Assembly (NCBI RefSeq): GCF_001949145.1 | Contig: NW_019091721.1 | Location: 45,526-109,525, forward strand | Length of the DNA stretch: 64,000 nt | Source: Acanthaster planci | Taxonomy: Eukaryota > Echinodermata > Asteroidea > Valvatida > Acanthasteridae | Direction of reading: 5' to 3' | Shown: positions 13,001 through 28,000 of the stretch, one piece after another | Numbering within the stretch: the stretch's first letter is position 1 | How the letters are laid out: each line of letters begins with the position of its first letter | Translations under genes and position numbers: made by a program | Notes under the pieces: generated by a model | Seen by the model: the letters and a program-made list of their open reading frames with translations, nothing else | Database searches by the model: none | Told to the model about the DNA's origin: nothing

Positions 13001-16000
13001 CCTGCAAGGGCAGTACGGAGAAGCAGCATCATAATAATGCAAAGTCGTTCCAAGTTAGGAATACTTTTTGTAAGAACAAAAGAAATGTGGACATTCCACT
13101 AAACTTAAAAATCAACACAGCAACTGTTTACAGTACTGCAATAAACGTTGATGTAAAATTTTTTCTTACGCAAATTAAGTAAAGCACAATAACAGAAGCG
13201 TCCTATCATTACAACTACACTGTTGAAGAAACGGTAAGCTGTCTTCCCGTACATGTATGGATGAACTTTTTTTCTTTTCACCAGCTCACCTTGCAGATCA
13301 TGAGCAGCCGTTGGACACCACGGATGCTGAGCAGCTGCGTGATGTTGAACGCCTGGTACGGGTGGTCGGCGTGAATCAGCGACTCCATCACGCGGAACAG
13401 CATGGGAAGAACGCCTGCCTCCGCCTTCTCCCAGATGCGCCAGGCCAGCAGGAGCTGGGAGACCAGACTGGTGTCCTGGATGATGGCCTGTGTGTCGCGG
13501 TGCAGCCGGTACTCGTTGGAGTGAGAGCAGCGGTACAGGACAGGTTTGGTGAGGCAGGCTTCCAGCATGACCTGGGATGAACAACGGTGAAACTTCTAGC
13601 ATATATATTACGTACATATACAAGCTCATTTTTTTACTACATTGAAAGTAGTCTCATTGGAGATATGAAGACAAGAAAAGATTTTTAACACGATGTAAAA
13701 GGAAGTGTTTAAAACTGAGGACAAGAAAAGTCCCTTCACGGTAAAGTTCTTTTATTGTTGCTTGATGATATTTGCATTAACCATATGGATCTTGAACGAG
13801 AGCCAGTTCAAACAACTGAGTTTATGTAAAAGAATTTTAACATTTTGCAGGCTGCCATTACTGAGATGGTGTACTTTGGCACGTTGAAAAGACACGGCGC
13901 TCAGGAAGGCATGATCGGTGATCCGTGGTACGGTACCTTGTCGGAAATGGCTAATGATTCTGATTCTCATCTCCAGAGACTGGATGAATCCATTATTGTG
14001 GTGCTACCATACTCAAGCGCACATTGCACAAACTCTCAATCTGGGCTAATCACAACAGCCTACTAGTCAAAGAGGGCACTGGGAGAGCATGTCCAACCAG
14101 CATGCTAGCACGATACCACCCCAGTGATGGTTTCCAATCCTACGTTGCCAGGTAAGTCTACAATGTGACAAACACAACAGCGGGAGACCTACCCTCAACA
14201 TCTCAAATCCCACAATGCACTTGGGGGTGACCAGGACCTTGGCGATCATGGAGGCAGCCATCATGTTGTTGAACTCGGCTGCCAGGGCATGACTGCAGGA
14301 CCGCAACCTCATGATCAGTTTGAGGGCCTTGGCCTGGACGGTCTTGCTGCTGGACTTCTCAACGATCTGTTAGGAAGACGACAAACAATAACCACAGTTT
14401 TGATAGTGTAAACTCTGAAAGAACCTAACGTCACAGTTGCTTGTACACTTAACTAATGATCAAAACTCTAAACCACTGATCGACAACCAACAGTTATTTA
14501 GTTATGACTGTCAAAACACATCTCAAAGAGCTACAGTGTCAAAGAACAGCATGAGTGTTAGGATGTAATAACCTCATAAGGGGTCAAGAAAGATTCCTTA
14601 CAAAGTGTTGTTACACATGTTTTAAATTTACCAAGAATTCAATCACAGACTTCGGAAGCATCTGTTCTTTATCAGGGAACACTGTATCAAATTGTATCCA
14701 ACAGTGAAATATTTGAAATGAGGGCAAGCAGACGAATTGTAAATACAAGAAACTTAACACTTTACCGTTCCTTGAGTCTGGATCGTACAATCGTAAACAG
14801 ACTAAATATATTGTAAAAATTACGCCTAAATCGTACACATTGGCATATCTGGGTTCATAGAGAAGCCCTGAAATTGCCCGGTGATTAATCGCACAGTTGC
14901 CAAACTGAGTAAAAAGTGCAAACTCAATACAAGTGCCATCGAGGGTTTCTGCCAACCTTAGCAAAGAGGAAGACAAAAACGCCAATTCCCCCGCTCTCCT
15001 TGATGGCCTGCAGCAGGCCGCAGTGGGAGTGGGGGGTGAGGGTGCAGAGGAGAGCCGCTCCGAGGGTGGCAGGGCACTGCAGGAGAGCGTTGGGATAGCT
15101 CCTGGAGGAACCGCCCAGCACGCGCCCCAAGGGGCCGCTGGAATTGCCCACCGGCTCATAATGGCAGTAGACGTCCTTGTTGCCTGGTGAGTAGGTAATC
15201 ACCAGCGACTCCTGAAAGAAGGAAATGTTCCAACATTCAGCTTGTTTGTTTTTTTCCTAAACTCCCCAAGAGTACTCTTTTTCTCTAACATCTCGCAAAG
15301 AAAGATGACAGCCAATCCTCATTTTTCTAATTTTATTTTAAGCACACACAGACGGTTAATCACTGTCCAACGTTTTGTATACTCATGAAAAAGATGAAAA
15401 ATAAAATGGACGACCCCCTGAACAATTACGAAGAAGACACCCACCCGGGCAGATCTCAGCTCCACCTCCCGGTCACCTGACATTATCTCACAGCTGATCG
15501 CCGACTGGAGAATGTCCTGCGTGATGTGCTGGCTGTACAGCTGACCCTGCTTGCTGCCCTCACAGAGGCTGACGGTCAGACAGTCGGGACCCATGCTGTA
15601 CAGGTGGAAAGCTACTTCCTGATTTAAAACACGGGCATCTGTTTCAAATGAAACAGGGCCAAATGTAACCGCTCAGAAGTAAGAACAACTTCAAGTATTT
15701 CTAACTCCAACCAAAACAATTTTATACAGTATCACATCTGTTCTCCACTGAAAGATTGACATCAAATAGATATCGGTGTCCAAAACCAGGCACTTTCCTT
15801 CAGATTTATTCAAGTATGTAGCACTGATAATTTTAAAAGACATCTTTCAACAAAATCAATAAGTGACATATGCAAATGTATAGCAAAGCATTAGGTAGCT
15901 TTTACATGTAGTTGGTAACAAATAAAGTCTGCGATAACATCATTCTGAAACATATCTGAAGTCACACACTTGATCAAAATTGAAAAAAACCCTCAAAATC

Positions 16001-19000
16001 AATAAGATACTGGTGTAAAAAAAGGCACGTGCCAAGAAACGCTTTGATAACTGAATATTTCAACACGTTTCAAAATCTGTTGAAAATTTTTCCGCAATGA
16101 AAGCTCACCATTGAACAGCATGACGTTGCCGAGCTGCCAGGATCCGTGAGGCAAGTTGGTATCTGTGCCTTCCTGCACACAGTGTCCCAACAGGCAGTAG
16201 GGCACCGGTGACTGGCCAGATTTGGCCTGGACAGGACTGTTGTACTCCACAAGGAAGTCCCTCTGTAGCTGTCCGTTTATGATCACGGTAATCTGGTGGG
16301 CCCAAAAGAGATGAAACCATGATTACCTTTGGGAGGGATTTGCTCAAAGCCCAAAATGCCACTCACTGGCAAATAAGAGAGATGTAAGTAGGCGACAGCA
16401 AGCCCCAATGCCAAGATGTACATTCTGGTAGGGTTCATTCAAATGATGTCAAAGTAACACGTAGTCTCATGATTTCCAAGAACTTGATCAATATTGTAGT
16501 AGGGAAACGTTTAGTCAGTAAGTTTACGCTGTGCATGTACATTGAAAACTCAACAGTAAAGCTAATCTTCACGTCAAACAACCAAATTCTTTTATTGTCA
16601 CCATCTGTGTCATGTCCACGTCAATCGAGTTGATCCAACTTGCTGGCTGGCACAACCATATCATGGAAGATATGGGGCGGAGAGAACCCCCCCCACCTTT
16701 GTGTTAATCAATGTTTGATCGGAATCTCAAGAATTCTTTACAGATTTCTAGGGGGGATGTGTTAGGTAACAATAGTCTAGAGTGTGTATAGGGATTGGAC
16801 ATGTGGGGGTGGGTACCCATTGGTCCCATATCGTGCACGGTATCGGCACAATGTGTCAACCAGGGGCATTCTTACTTTATTTACACGGGATATATCTAAT
16901 TCGCACATAAGCTCCATGGCAGTAACACACAATTCACAAGATAACCAAGACATTAACCCAGAGACGCTTTTTTTCTGCTGCCATCTACAATCTAAGATGG
17001 ACTTACTTTTGCCCCAGGGATCGGCACTGCACTTTTATCCATATGTCCTCTTTTTTTTGGTACAAACTGAATTGACTGCAGGATAATAAGCCTCAAGCTG
17101 GACCAATAGAGTGCGCCATTTTCCAAGCAATGGTGGCTCCTTTGATTGGACGACTAAGAAATGCATACATTACAAGTGTGTCGTTACCAGCAAAATGATC
17201 ACTCCCAATCAACATGGCTCTTTACAACCAATGAGGGGGTGCTTCTCCTCAAGGTGGATATGTGCAGGATGTTGACCCTGAGTACAGTAATTAGCCTTTG
17301 TGGGAAAATACTAGGTGACTAGGTGGTGTTTCAACAGTGGTGTCAATAGTTCAAAACTTTTCAAATACATTTGTTCCTGACAACGGCAAACGAGGCAGTT
17401 GTATATCTTTTTAACAACAACCAAAAAAATGATCCCAGCCCCTTTTCAACATGAAATTCAATAAATAATAAACTAAAATTCCAAATTTCAAATGACATTT
17501 ACCATTCCAGTTCGCGTTGAACCCTCGGCCTTCTCTTCATATCCCAACGTGAGGTGCTGCCAGACACTCAGAGACAGGAGAGAGCATGTTTTCTCATGTA
17601 GCACCACGTGGTCATTCCCTGACAAAAAGTGAGTTAATCTGTGGAGAGAAAAAGAAAGATTGAATGCCACAGACTAATCTTTCAACTGTTCAAAGACTGA
17701 GGACTGTTGTTAAAGTATGCTGCCATCTGAAACACCTCTGCCAATTGCTGGTATCGTTCCTGCAATCTAGGGAAATTTACCCAGATTCGAACTTCTTTCT
17801 TCCTCGATGTTAATCTTTAATTTTTTTCTGTCACTATTTTTACCACAGTTTGCTTTCAACTTGCATCTCATTGTTACATTTGACTGATTTGACCAAAACA
17901 ATCCCAAACCATCAAAATCCGGCTTTTCATTCCATAGAAGTCTAATGGACTCAGTGCATATACAGCTATGGAACAATTTCATCACACAGCACCCTTCAAA
18001 GAACAACCCACTCAATCTCTGCACAAGTTGGACGTTGACAGACTAACTCTGGAGTTTGATCTGATTCGGGGGCTTTACCTTATGGTCAATCTGCAGGTCC
18101 TGGCTTCCACCCACACCTGCATCATCAAGTCCCGGTTGCCGACAGAGAAGAGGTGAAGCCCAACCCGTTGTAGCGCCGGTGGCCGTGTGATCGACTCCTT
18201 GCGTTGAGGCTTCTTCCCATAAAGCAATTCTGCATTCAACCAAATTGTGAAATGTAACACTGGTTCAACTTCCTCACTTTGACTGCAATCGCCTTTTCTT
18301 TGGGAACACGTTACTACGCGCATCGCAGCTGTGCTGTTCATTGACTGTGGGGATTCTGTTGAGACTTGAACAAAAGATTTCTTAACAGTCAGTGACTGTC
18401 CACCTCAGAAGGGTTCCATGCGGAGCATCAATTTTGTACAAATTTCACAGAATACAACTCATCTTTCAATCACACGGACTGACTCTTTCTTTTGGCAAAG
18501 AGCCCTTTCACAGGGGTGTGATTTGGGGAAAATGAAAAATCCACGAAACATTCGTCGGAGGGTTTTGCAAGTCGCGTCGGCCACAGCTTCCCTACAATTC
18601 GCAGCATATCTATTTGATTATAAAAGGGAATTCAGGTACTACATGTAAGCCACCACAAGAGCTATTCTTATTTTGAGGGATACAATTATAACATTTACTG
18701 CAACAAAACCCTTGTCCTCATTCACTTCAATTGCAATTCTGTAAGCTGTAACTGGTGGCAATCAAAGACATAGAAATGTAATACACACACCCACACAGTT
18801 ATCAGTGATCCACAAAATTCTATCACAATTTATTAAAACTGAAAACTGTCTCATACAGACGAGTGTTGCATTACTTGTGACACCACATGCACTTGCAGTA
18901 CCCAGGTTTGTCGATTTTCACGAGAAAGTCACGATAATATATCGATTTTTCCTTTATTAATTCTCTGTCCACCTCGGTTTCCAGCCAGGAAAATTTCCAA

Positions 19001-22000
19001 GAATTCTTGAATCCTTTGTCTACATTCAGATCCCCTTCCCTACCAACTACCTTGTATGACATTTTTGACGGACATCAACGACATCAGACCACCACGAGAA
19101 TGAAACAAAACACAATGGCAGACGGACGCAAGTTGTACACAATGCATGCAACGACAACACGTGTACCGTGCACACACACACAGCAAATGTACAGTACATG
19201 CAGTACATGTACATACACACAACGATCATACCGCTGGCCTGGGTCCTTATGTTTTAACAATGATACCCCCTCCATTCAATGTACTATTACCTATGTATCT
19301 GGTGCATTTCCAGGGGGAGTAACGACGCAAAAGCGCATGCTATAAACCTTAACTTGTGCAAGTCTTTCACTTAGTTTTGCACAAAATATTGTAGTCTTTG
19401 CGTTGCATATTGAAAGCATTGACAATACGGAAATCCGGAAAGTCTCACAGAAATTCCGGATAGTCTGGAAATCTGGAAAAATCACACCCCTGCTTTTAGT
19501 GTAATTTGATTTGCTGTCATTTTGTGACACATTTCAAAGTACAAAGTGTACACCATTTTATAGTAATCATGTCAAATTATATAAAAAATATAGTAGTTTA
19601 AAATTATAAAAAAACTTTGAGGTTTGGTTTGGGTTTTTTCTAAAACCCAAAGAACTCCAAGATGTATTTTTATCAAACTCCCCTCAAACTCTTCAGGCAC
19701 AATACCTAAACCTAAACAAATGACAAATCTTTTAAGTGCCCGTTTTAAGAATGAAAAAAGCTCTGGTGAAATTTCCCCGTGGTTAAGTGCAGTTTACCCT
19801 GGTCCATTATCTCTTCTTCAGTCAGCTTCACTGAGGCCTGTCGGTGCACACTCTTTCTTCTCCTGAACCCCGGCACTGCATGGAGTCGACTGAGCATACT
19901 CAGCTCATCCACCTTTAGCCATGCAGCAATGAAGAACCCCTTCCCCGTTGGGGGCCAGGGCAGGTTGGTGCGGACAGGCAGCTGGACGGGGGCAATGTAC
20001 CAGGGTGACCGGCTGACCCCCAGCCGGACTTGGACGGGCTCCGACGCGGACTGCCGTTCCTTGTCTTCCTTTGCCTCTGCCGCAGATGGCGGTGTCGCCT
20101 GGTCAGGTCGGCCAGCTTTGACATCGGTGATTGTCGAAGCAGTACTGCTGCTAGAGTGGGTCTCGCTGCCGATGAGCGTCTCGGAGAGGGGCTTGACGAT
20201 GGGGAAGCTGAGGATGTGGGAGGGCAGGGAAGGCGTGTTGTCAACGATGGTCAGCAGCGTGCACAGCAGATCTTCATCCTAGCAAGATGAAACACACCAG
20301 TCAGCCATCAACTAAACAGCAGAATGGCAGGTGTTTTCCAATTCACTCAGAGCAAGAACAAGAGAGTGTTATTAAACAAAACAATGTAAGTCCCTTGGTG
20401 TCAACTCAACGTGTGCACACACAGATTCACGTGTGTTTGAGGCAGGACACCCTGAGCATGTGCATTCCCAAAATCTAAAGGGGATTTTCCATTCAAGTAA
20501 GAGAACACTAACCTCTATTTACCGACCCTCCCTGTTAAAAAAAATAAATAAATAAAACAGAACAAACGGGACAGAGATCATAAAAAAATAAATGACTAGG
20601 ACAAGTCTTCATGCTACATGGCCTTTTGTGTAAGGACAGGCAGTGGACACGGCGACTTTTTCAGTGAGGTTTGTCGTGCATGCGCACTGATATGCAAATG
20701 TAGGTAAACAGAGGGAAGTTTTCTGTAATGAAATCCTTTTTGTGTGACGTAACGTCTCCACCTGCACACCGGACGCACACACAGGCCCATTTGAAAAACA
20801 TCCAACCTGTCTGTCTCTTTTTTTGCAAGTGAGGGTGCACTGCAACTTGGGGTGGATACACCGATGAAGGCCAACGGGTCATTTTTTTTTAACAAAGTCT
20901 AATATACAACAATAATACATCCAATAGTCAGACAATAGCAAAGTATCAAACACCCCAATACCACTTCCTTTGCTTTACTCAAAAGATACCGACTCAAAGG
21001 TGATAATAAACAAGGCGTCACTGTCACTGTATATTACTGGATGAAGGCCAGTGAGTATACATACCATGAATGGTTGACCAGTGGGAAAAAGCTGCAGGAA
21101 CTCTCTTAATTCTGAAGTGGCTAGATTGTGTTGCACCAGCACAGCAAAAAGTTCCAGGAGCAGCACCCTCTCAGCTGGTAAAATGATACATCACAAGAAA
21201 GCAGGTTACTTGAGCCTTGCAAATAAAATCTTAGGGCTCCTGTTTGCACAGCTGCAGTTGAGACCTCTGAAGACCACCACAAGATTCCAAAAGATACTGC
21301 AAGATCCCACAAAACCACACAAGACCAACACAAGATCCCACATAAGACAACCGCAAGATGTCACAAGATTCCAAAAGACACAACAAGATCCCACAAGACC
21401 AACGCAAGCCCTCAAGTCTGAATTCAAGTTATAAACTATTCAAAAGACCTGCAACAAAAGCATAACTTTGTCATTCACTCTGCTACTTGTGAATGGTCTT
21501 GTGCCTGGTCTTGTGACTGGTCTTGTGATGGTCCAGTGGCAGGTTTTGTACTGTTCTCAACTACAAATCTGGGTGTTCATCTATCATTGTGGGTAGACCA
21601 TCATAATGTACAAAACCAGCGGGGAATTTGACAAAACCTCACAAGCACCCTCACCTGACGACACTGTCCTGCGGTAGTTCTGCAACGTCACCTTAGGCAG
21701 CCCGCAGTGGTACAGGCTGTTCTGGCTGGCCTGGCTGCTGCGGGCGATGGCAATAATCTGCTTGATGCTGTAGCAGGCCACCTCAGCCGGAAACTCCCTG
21801 GCATCGCTGTCTTCATTATTGTTGGTGCCTTCCAGCAGCTCCAGCAGCAGCAAGCAGACCTGAGGGTGCAGGAGGGTGTGCTGGCTCATCGTCAACTCCG
21901 CCCGGTCAAGATCCACCTCACCTTGGCTGTCACCTAGCATGGACAGTCACAGTTAAGGGCATCAGTACTAGAGTCTACATGTTGGCCTTTTAAATACTAA

Positions 22001-25000
22001 CCTTTAAAAACCGCACTCGACTGAATGGAGACCACAAAAGGTGACTTTGAACAGCTTTGCAGTGACTCTTGGAAATGTTAATGTTACTCTAAAAACGGTT
22101 CTGTAAATGATCACTTAAGGCACATGTGTGATAGACCACCACTGTATTGCATCTTAACTTCATAAATATCCTTCAGATGCTTATGTGCTCCAAGCGCACA
22201 TTTCAATGGCAAGTCCCTACAATGGTGAAGCAGCAAAGATAACTGTTTGGTAAGGGAAAATCTGAACTGTTGCTGCCAGGTACATCAGTACAATAATGCA
22301 GAAAGTATGCTTAAATCATATTCAGTATCCTGAAAATGTATGGACAACTGTATGTATGACACTCTTAAACACCTACAAATTCAATCAACCAAAACTTTTA
22401 AACTATTTTACCGGAATGAATGCCTTCTTTCTCCCTCTCACTGTCAGCCTCATACCCTTCCTCAGTGCTCAACATATCACTAACTTCACTTTGGCTGTCA
22501 CTGGAGACAGCTTCTTGCAACTCCTCCGGATTCCAATGCAGCATGTCTTCTCCACTACATGTACTATCCGGCTGAAAGAAATATCAACCAAACATTTTCA
22601 CACCATATGTGATAAGGTCTCTGCACTGGTATGATACTCTGTCAAAACACGAGGCCTGAGAGAGTACTGAACCGTGGTCACACACATGATGGTGGCAGAA
22701 GCGGGATAAACTGTGGTTTCCTAGTATCAGGCAAGAAAAAAAAGCAGAGCATGGGCTAACAACCCTCAGTGTGCATATTTGAAGCAATACTTCAAGCCAA
22801 AAGAGAAGAAAATGGTCACTGGGGAATCAGCGTTGATGAGTTGTTCAGATATGATGGCTCCACAAAAAACTTACATAGTCCTTGGTGGTGATGCTGTAGC
22901 CATGGGTCCCAGGATGGACATACACCTGCATCTGGGCAACCTTTAGGAGCATCTCAGCAACAGGCCTTCCCAATGCTGACTGCAGAATCCCAGACTGTTT
23001 CAAAATCCCCTTGCAGTTCTCAAGGAATTTGGGTATGACTTGACCCTGGAATGGAAGATTAGGAATATTGAGAGAACTCGTGAGGCCACCCTCCACTCAG
23101 TGCAACAGCATGTTTACAATCAATGAGGCCAATACCTTTGATGAGAAAAAGATTTTGAATAGCACATAAATGCAGGGCTGGACTGAGAGATAATGGAATT
23201 AATGATGCTAATCTTACCTCCACTCTTCCTTGCAGTGTCAGACAGATCCTGAGCAGCGACCCAGCGATATCCAATATGACCTGAAACACATTCACTGGAG
23301 CTGCCTTGTACTCGGATTCAGTGCGTAGCCTTGTCACGCTGTCTCTGGAGGGGGACCAGGTGACAGGGAGCCCTTCACACATCTTCCATGTCTTGGCCAG
23401 ACCCACCAGGGCTTCTTTGAGGAGCAACATGGCCAAGATGTCCCCCTCCTGCTGGAGGAACTGCAGCTTGTAGCTGGCGCTTTGGAGGAGCAAGTTCCCA
23501 TTGATCCGCCAGACATCGGCGGCCTTGGCCAGGGTCGTTTCACTCAGCTTGCTGAGCTGATCGGGCATCAGCAGCATCTCCTCAAAGCTGTCACCATTCT
23601 CTTGACTGCTCTCAACTTCTTTGATAGTATCCAGACTCTCTGCAAAGGCCACTTTGCCTTCCTCAATAAGGCTTCTGTTCTGAGTGCTGCGGTAAACCCG
23701 TTCGATGGGATCCTCAATAACTTCGCAGGACTGTAACCAGTCCTCGTCTGACTCGTTACTATCTGCTGGAGTGCTGACGGCTTTCTTTAGCTCAGGCAGT
23801 TTGTACGGCAATACGGTGCAGACAATTTTCACAAAGTCTTGGACAACATTGCAGGTTTCCCCACTTTCACTCAGCGTGTCTGTGCTAACTGCACTATCTC
23901 TGGTGTCCGACCGACAACGGTTCTTGAGGAAGGCACCTTGGCTCTCCTCAGACAATATTAGTACCTCAAACACTCTAAGTACGTGCAACCGAGTGGCATG
24001 CATGTCCAGGAGTTGCATAAGCTGTGTCAAACCCCCTTCATGTAGAAACTCCACTTGTGCTGAAAGTGTATTTAAGAGATATGGAAGGGCACAGAAGATG
24101 TGCTCGAGTACAGGTGGTGATGTGAAACAGGGAAGATTTGACAGGCCGTCAATGGCGTCAGCGTTGCTATGTCGGAAACATGATAGGATGACATTGAAGT
24201 ACAGTTCCTCCTTGACAACCATATTACTGTGCCTCACAAGATGGAGAAGATGGCCTGAAATCTGCTGGCTAAGGACTTCATCGTGACTCATAAGCAGTGG
24301 TGTGTACATTTCCAGCACCCTCCATCTGACTGACCGGATGTCCTCATCATGCTGGCTCCCGTCACTGCAGATGGCACTGTCACTAGACATGTAATGGTCA
24401 GCGATTTTTGTCCCTGTCACCGTTGGAGAAAGGGAGCGGAGATCCTGGCTGGAGCACTCCTCACAGATACCCTGCACAACTCCTTCCGATCGCTCGCCAC
24501 CTCCGAGCTGCTCAAGGATCAGCTTGCTCAAGACACTGAGGAGGTAGCTCCTCATGGCAACCGGCTGTTCCTTGAGGCTTCTCAGGAAGATGGAAATGAT
24601 GAGCTTGGGCAGAAGACAGCAGCAGACACCACCCTGCTCAAGTGCAAACAGGATCCGCACAGTCGTACCCTTGTAATGCACCTTCTCCAGAAGTCCCAAC
24701 AGCATCTCCACGATGACTGCAATGCAGCATTTGGAGCGCCGAGCTCTAAACAAGCTGTTGTCAGCACCTACCTTGGAAAGGCTCTTGGGCCGAGGATGTA
24801 GCAGCCTTTCATCCTCATAGGCACTATGTGAGATGCCGAACATGCTGTGGTGGTGGTGGGTGTAGTGTGTATAGTCACAGGTATTGTGGGTTCGTTTTAA
24901 ACACTGAAATTTATGGACATACTCCAGTTTAGCTCTCTTGGTAGCTATAAGCAGTTTGGCCAAACTGCATAAGAGGCTGATGATGCAGTCTTTAAGTTTC

Positions 25001-28000
25001 TGTGACTCCTGAGCGTCTTCCCCAAGATGTCTTATCTTCTCATCCACAAAGGTGAGAAAAGACTCAGTGACAGTATAGCCGGCATTCGTGGCAAACTCGT
25101 TCAGCAGTGCCATGGCATGGGTGACCACAATCTGATTGTCGCAACAGCTGTGCATGACACCAATCAGCAGTAAGACAACACCAAGCAGTATTTCACCAAC
25201 ATAGTGCAAATTGTTCAGAGTCAACTGCGACCATGCATCCGGCCGCAATGCATGCGGTCCATTATGGGGACTGCCACCATTGACGTCAGGCTGTGCTTCA
25301 TGATTGTCAGTTGAACCAGCATTAGATGTTTTGGTGGCCGCTGAACCCTCTGTTTGCACATCCACAACCCCTGTGGGTTTCTCTGTCTTTTGCCTGACAG
25401 TCTTGACCAACTGCAGCAGCGTGAACAGTATACCGTTAGACGCCAGTTTGGGTGCTTCGTAATGCTGAGTGCAGCTGTACATGCAGAGGCTGACCACGAT
25501 GCGCAACACTATTCTCTGCAGCGAGCAAATCAGATCCTCTGACCACCTGTGGCTCTGCGACTCCAAACCACTCAGCTCCTTAGTCTTGGCTTCAGAAGCA
25601 TGACTATTCATAATGGTCAGCAGGTGGGTGAGCTTAGGAGCCAGGAAAAGGGCTAGGGTATTCCTCTTGCTGGAGTGCATGACCTCGCTGGTACAAAGCC
25701 TTTCTAAGAGGGACAGCAGCACAAGGCAGAGGTCAAAGGCGTCGACGTCGACGCTGCTCACATTGCTACAGCTGTCCTCTACGCTCAGTTTCCAGTCCAC
25801 GATTCGCACTTCACCTAAGAGGGCTGCCTTGGGCAGGGGCGCCTGCTTTGAGTAGACATGCCTCGGCGTTGAATCACTGCCCGACCTCTTTGAGGATTTA
25901 CGATCGCCTGTCTTGGTCCCACTGTCCGAGTCAGAAGAATCCGTGGCATCCTTGCTGCTCCTCCTGCAGGATAGAGGGCTTCCCTGGTAAGACTGAAACC
26001 TGACAGGAGATGGTGGGTTGGAAAGGGTATGGCCCCTGAACGTTGACCTGCGTGAATTGGCAAAGCCAATAGACATGAGACTCTTCTTGGAAAAGTTCCT
26101 CTTCAGGATGCAGGCATCAAGCCTTGGAATATTGACACGGTGATCTGGGAAGATCAGGAGAAAAAAAGTAATGAACATCTCTACATCTTCAAACTTACTT
26201 GCCTTTTGATTTTAATGAGTTAAAAAATTAACGAGAACAGACCAAAACAACGAAAGGTTTCAACACTTAAATACGTGTACCGGTACCTACAATGGTGAAG
26301 ATTCCAAATAACTTTTTGATAGAAGCCAAAAATTTCTCATAAAAACATATTTCCGCTCAAGAATTTAACTACGTACATGAACCACATTCAAAAGCTGAAG
26401 TATCAATGAAAACAATGATACCGGTACATAGACCTATTTATGTCACTAATAAATTAATTGTAATTGTAAATGTAATTTACAATGTAATTAATATGCAAAG
26501 TTCCTCAAGTTGTGCATTTAACTGCCTCAGCAAAACACATGTATACATGTACATGTACATGTACATGTATGCGTACTGTTGTCCTCTGAACTTTTTGCCT
26601 GAAATTTATTATAACTTAGTCAAATTACATGTAGGTTTAAAGTACTGATTTAACTTAATAACACAGCATACATTAAAACCAAACAGCATCGATTTGATTT
26701 GAAATTTTTACCAAGAAAATCTTTCCTTTTCACTGAAAAAGAGACATAGCAGACTTTATGGAAGTTTTCACACTTTTGCTCCTGGTTCTTTGCAAGAAAC
26801 AACCCTCTTGAAACATTCCAATCTTTGCGTGCATTGCAACCTGCCAATGTGCGTCCTTAAATACATATCTTCCATTCATTATCAACAAATAATATCTAGC
26901 AAATGACCTCTAATTTATCAACAAGGGTCTGCTGCAAACACTAACTCTGCATTGGACACCCCCAAGTGGCTTTGTGTGCTCAAGATATGAATACAGCTGA
27001 CCCACATGTGAAGTGCAAACCCTCAAACAGATAAGCACTGCTTCAGAAACATTGGTACCGGTATCAAACACAACCGGACAACTGCTCAGAGGACTTTGCC
27101 GATGCCTATTGCCTCTGACCCTTGGCACAGTGAACTTGTTCTTCCCTTTCCTCGGATTAGATTCATGAGGCAGAGCACACATGCAGATTCAAGTGTGAAA
27201 CTGAAGTCATAAACTTATTTTCAATGTTTGTAGGGTAATTATCAAGAAGCCATGTTTTAATGTGTGTGTTTTGGGGGTTTTTTTGTACAATTGTACGTTA
27301 TGATTTCTTGTTCTAAAGTAAAACAGGATTAAGATACATGTACATGTACCTGTGGAGATGTACATGTACATGTACATGTATGTACCGGTACATGTACATG
27401 TACCTCTGCATGCAGCAATTGGACCAATGAACTTACAACAGTATTTGGCCTATTGTAACAAATCACCACAGGGCAGCAACCAACAGCACTTTTGAGCAGG
27501 GAAGATACAGAATGTTGAATTCGTCCTCTCATATCCCTATTTATTTGAATCTTCCGGTACGTGTATGCAACTGAATCTATGTGTATGCATCAGCAGTTTG
27601 GAACCCAAGATGTGTACATGTATGCCTGCCAGCAAAAAAAACATGTGGAATAACATACAGAACTCGTACAATACATTTACGCACAGGTACCGGGTAGTTA
27701 CCGGTACTTTATTCAGTTATGTCTGTGCTCAGAGCACAATGTGCGGAGAAACACTTCTACACTTTTAATGAATGACAAAAGACTACCGGTATTTCTGGGA
27801 AATTACTGTATAACCCAAGCAGAAAGTTTGGTGATAAATGATGAACTATGGTCACCTGAGTTGAAAATGAAAAGACACACTACTGCTAAAGTCATTGTAA
27901 ACCCTAATGTTTATCACTACGAGAACTCTTTGTCGAGACTCCTGAATTTAAATTTGCATTCACTACTCAAGTCAAAAAAATTGCAAGTACATGTCCTTTT

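Noticed and set aside
19779-20282. Long plus-strand open frames and a 109-residue minus-strand frame
   Set aside because: Shadows of LYST exon 10, whose frame matches human LYST.
23059-23217. Continuation of the large LYST exon
   Set aside because: The frame stays open past the GTAAGA donor, but homology to LYST ends at the donor and exon 6 continues it.
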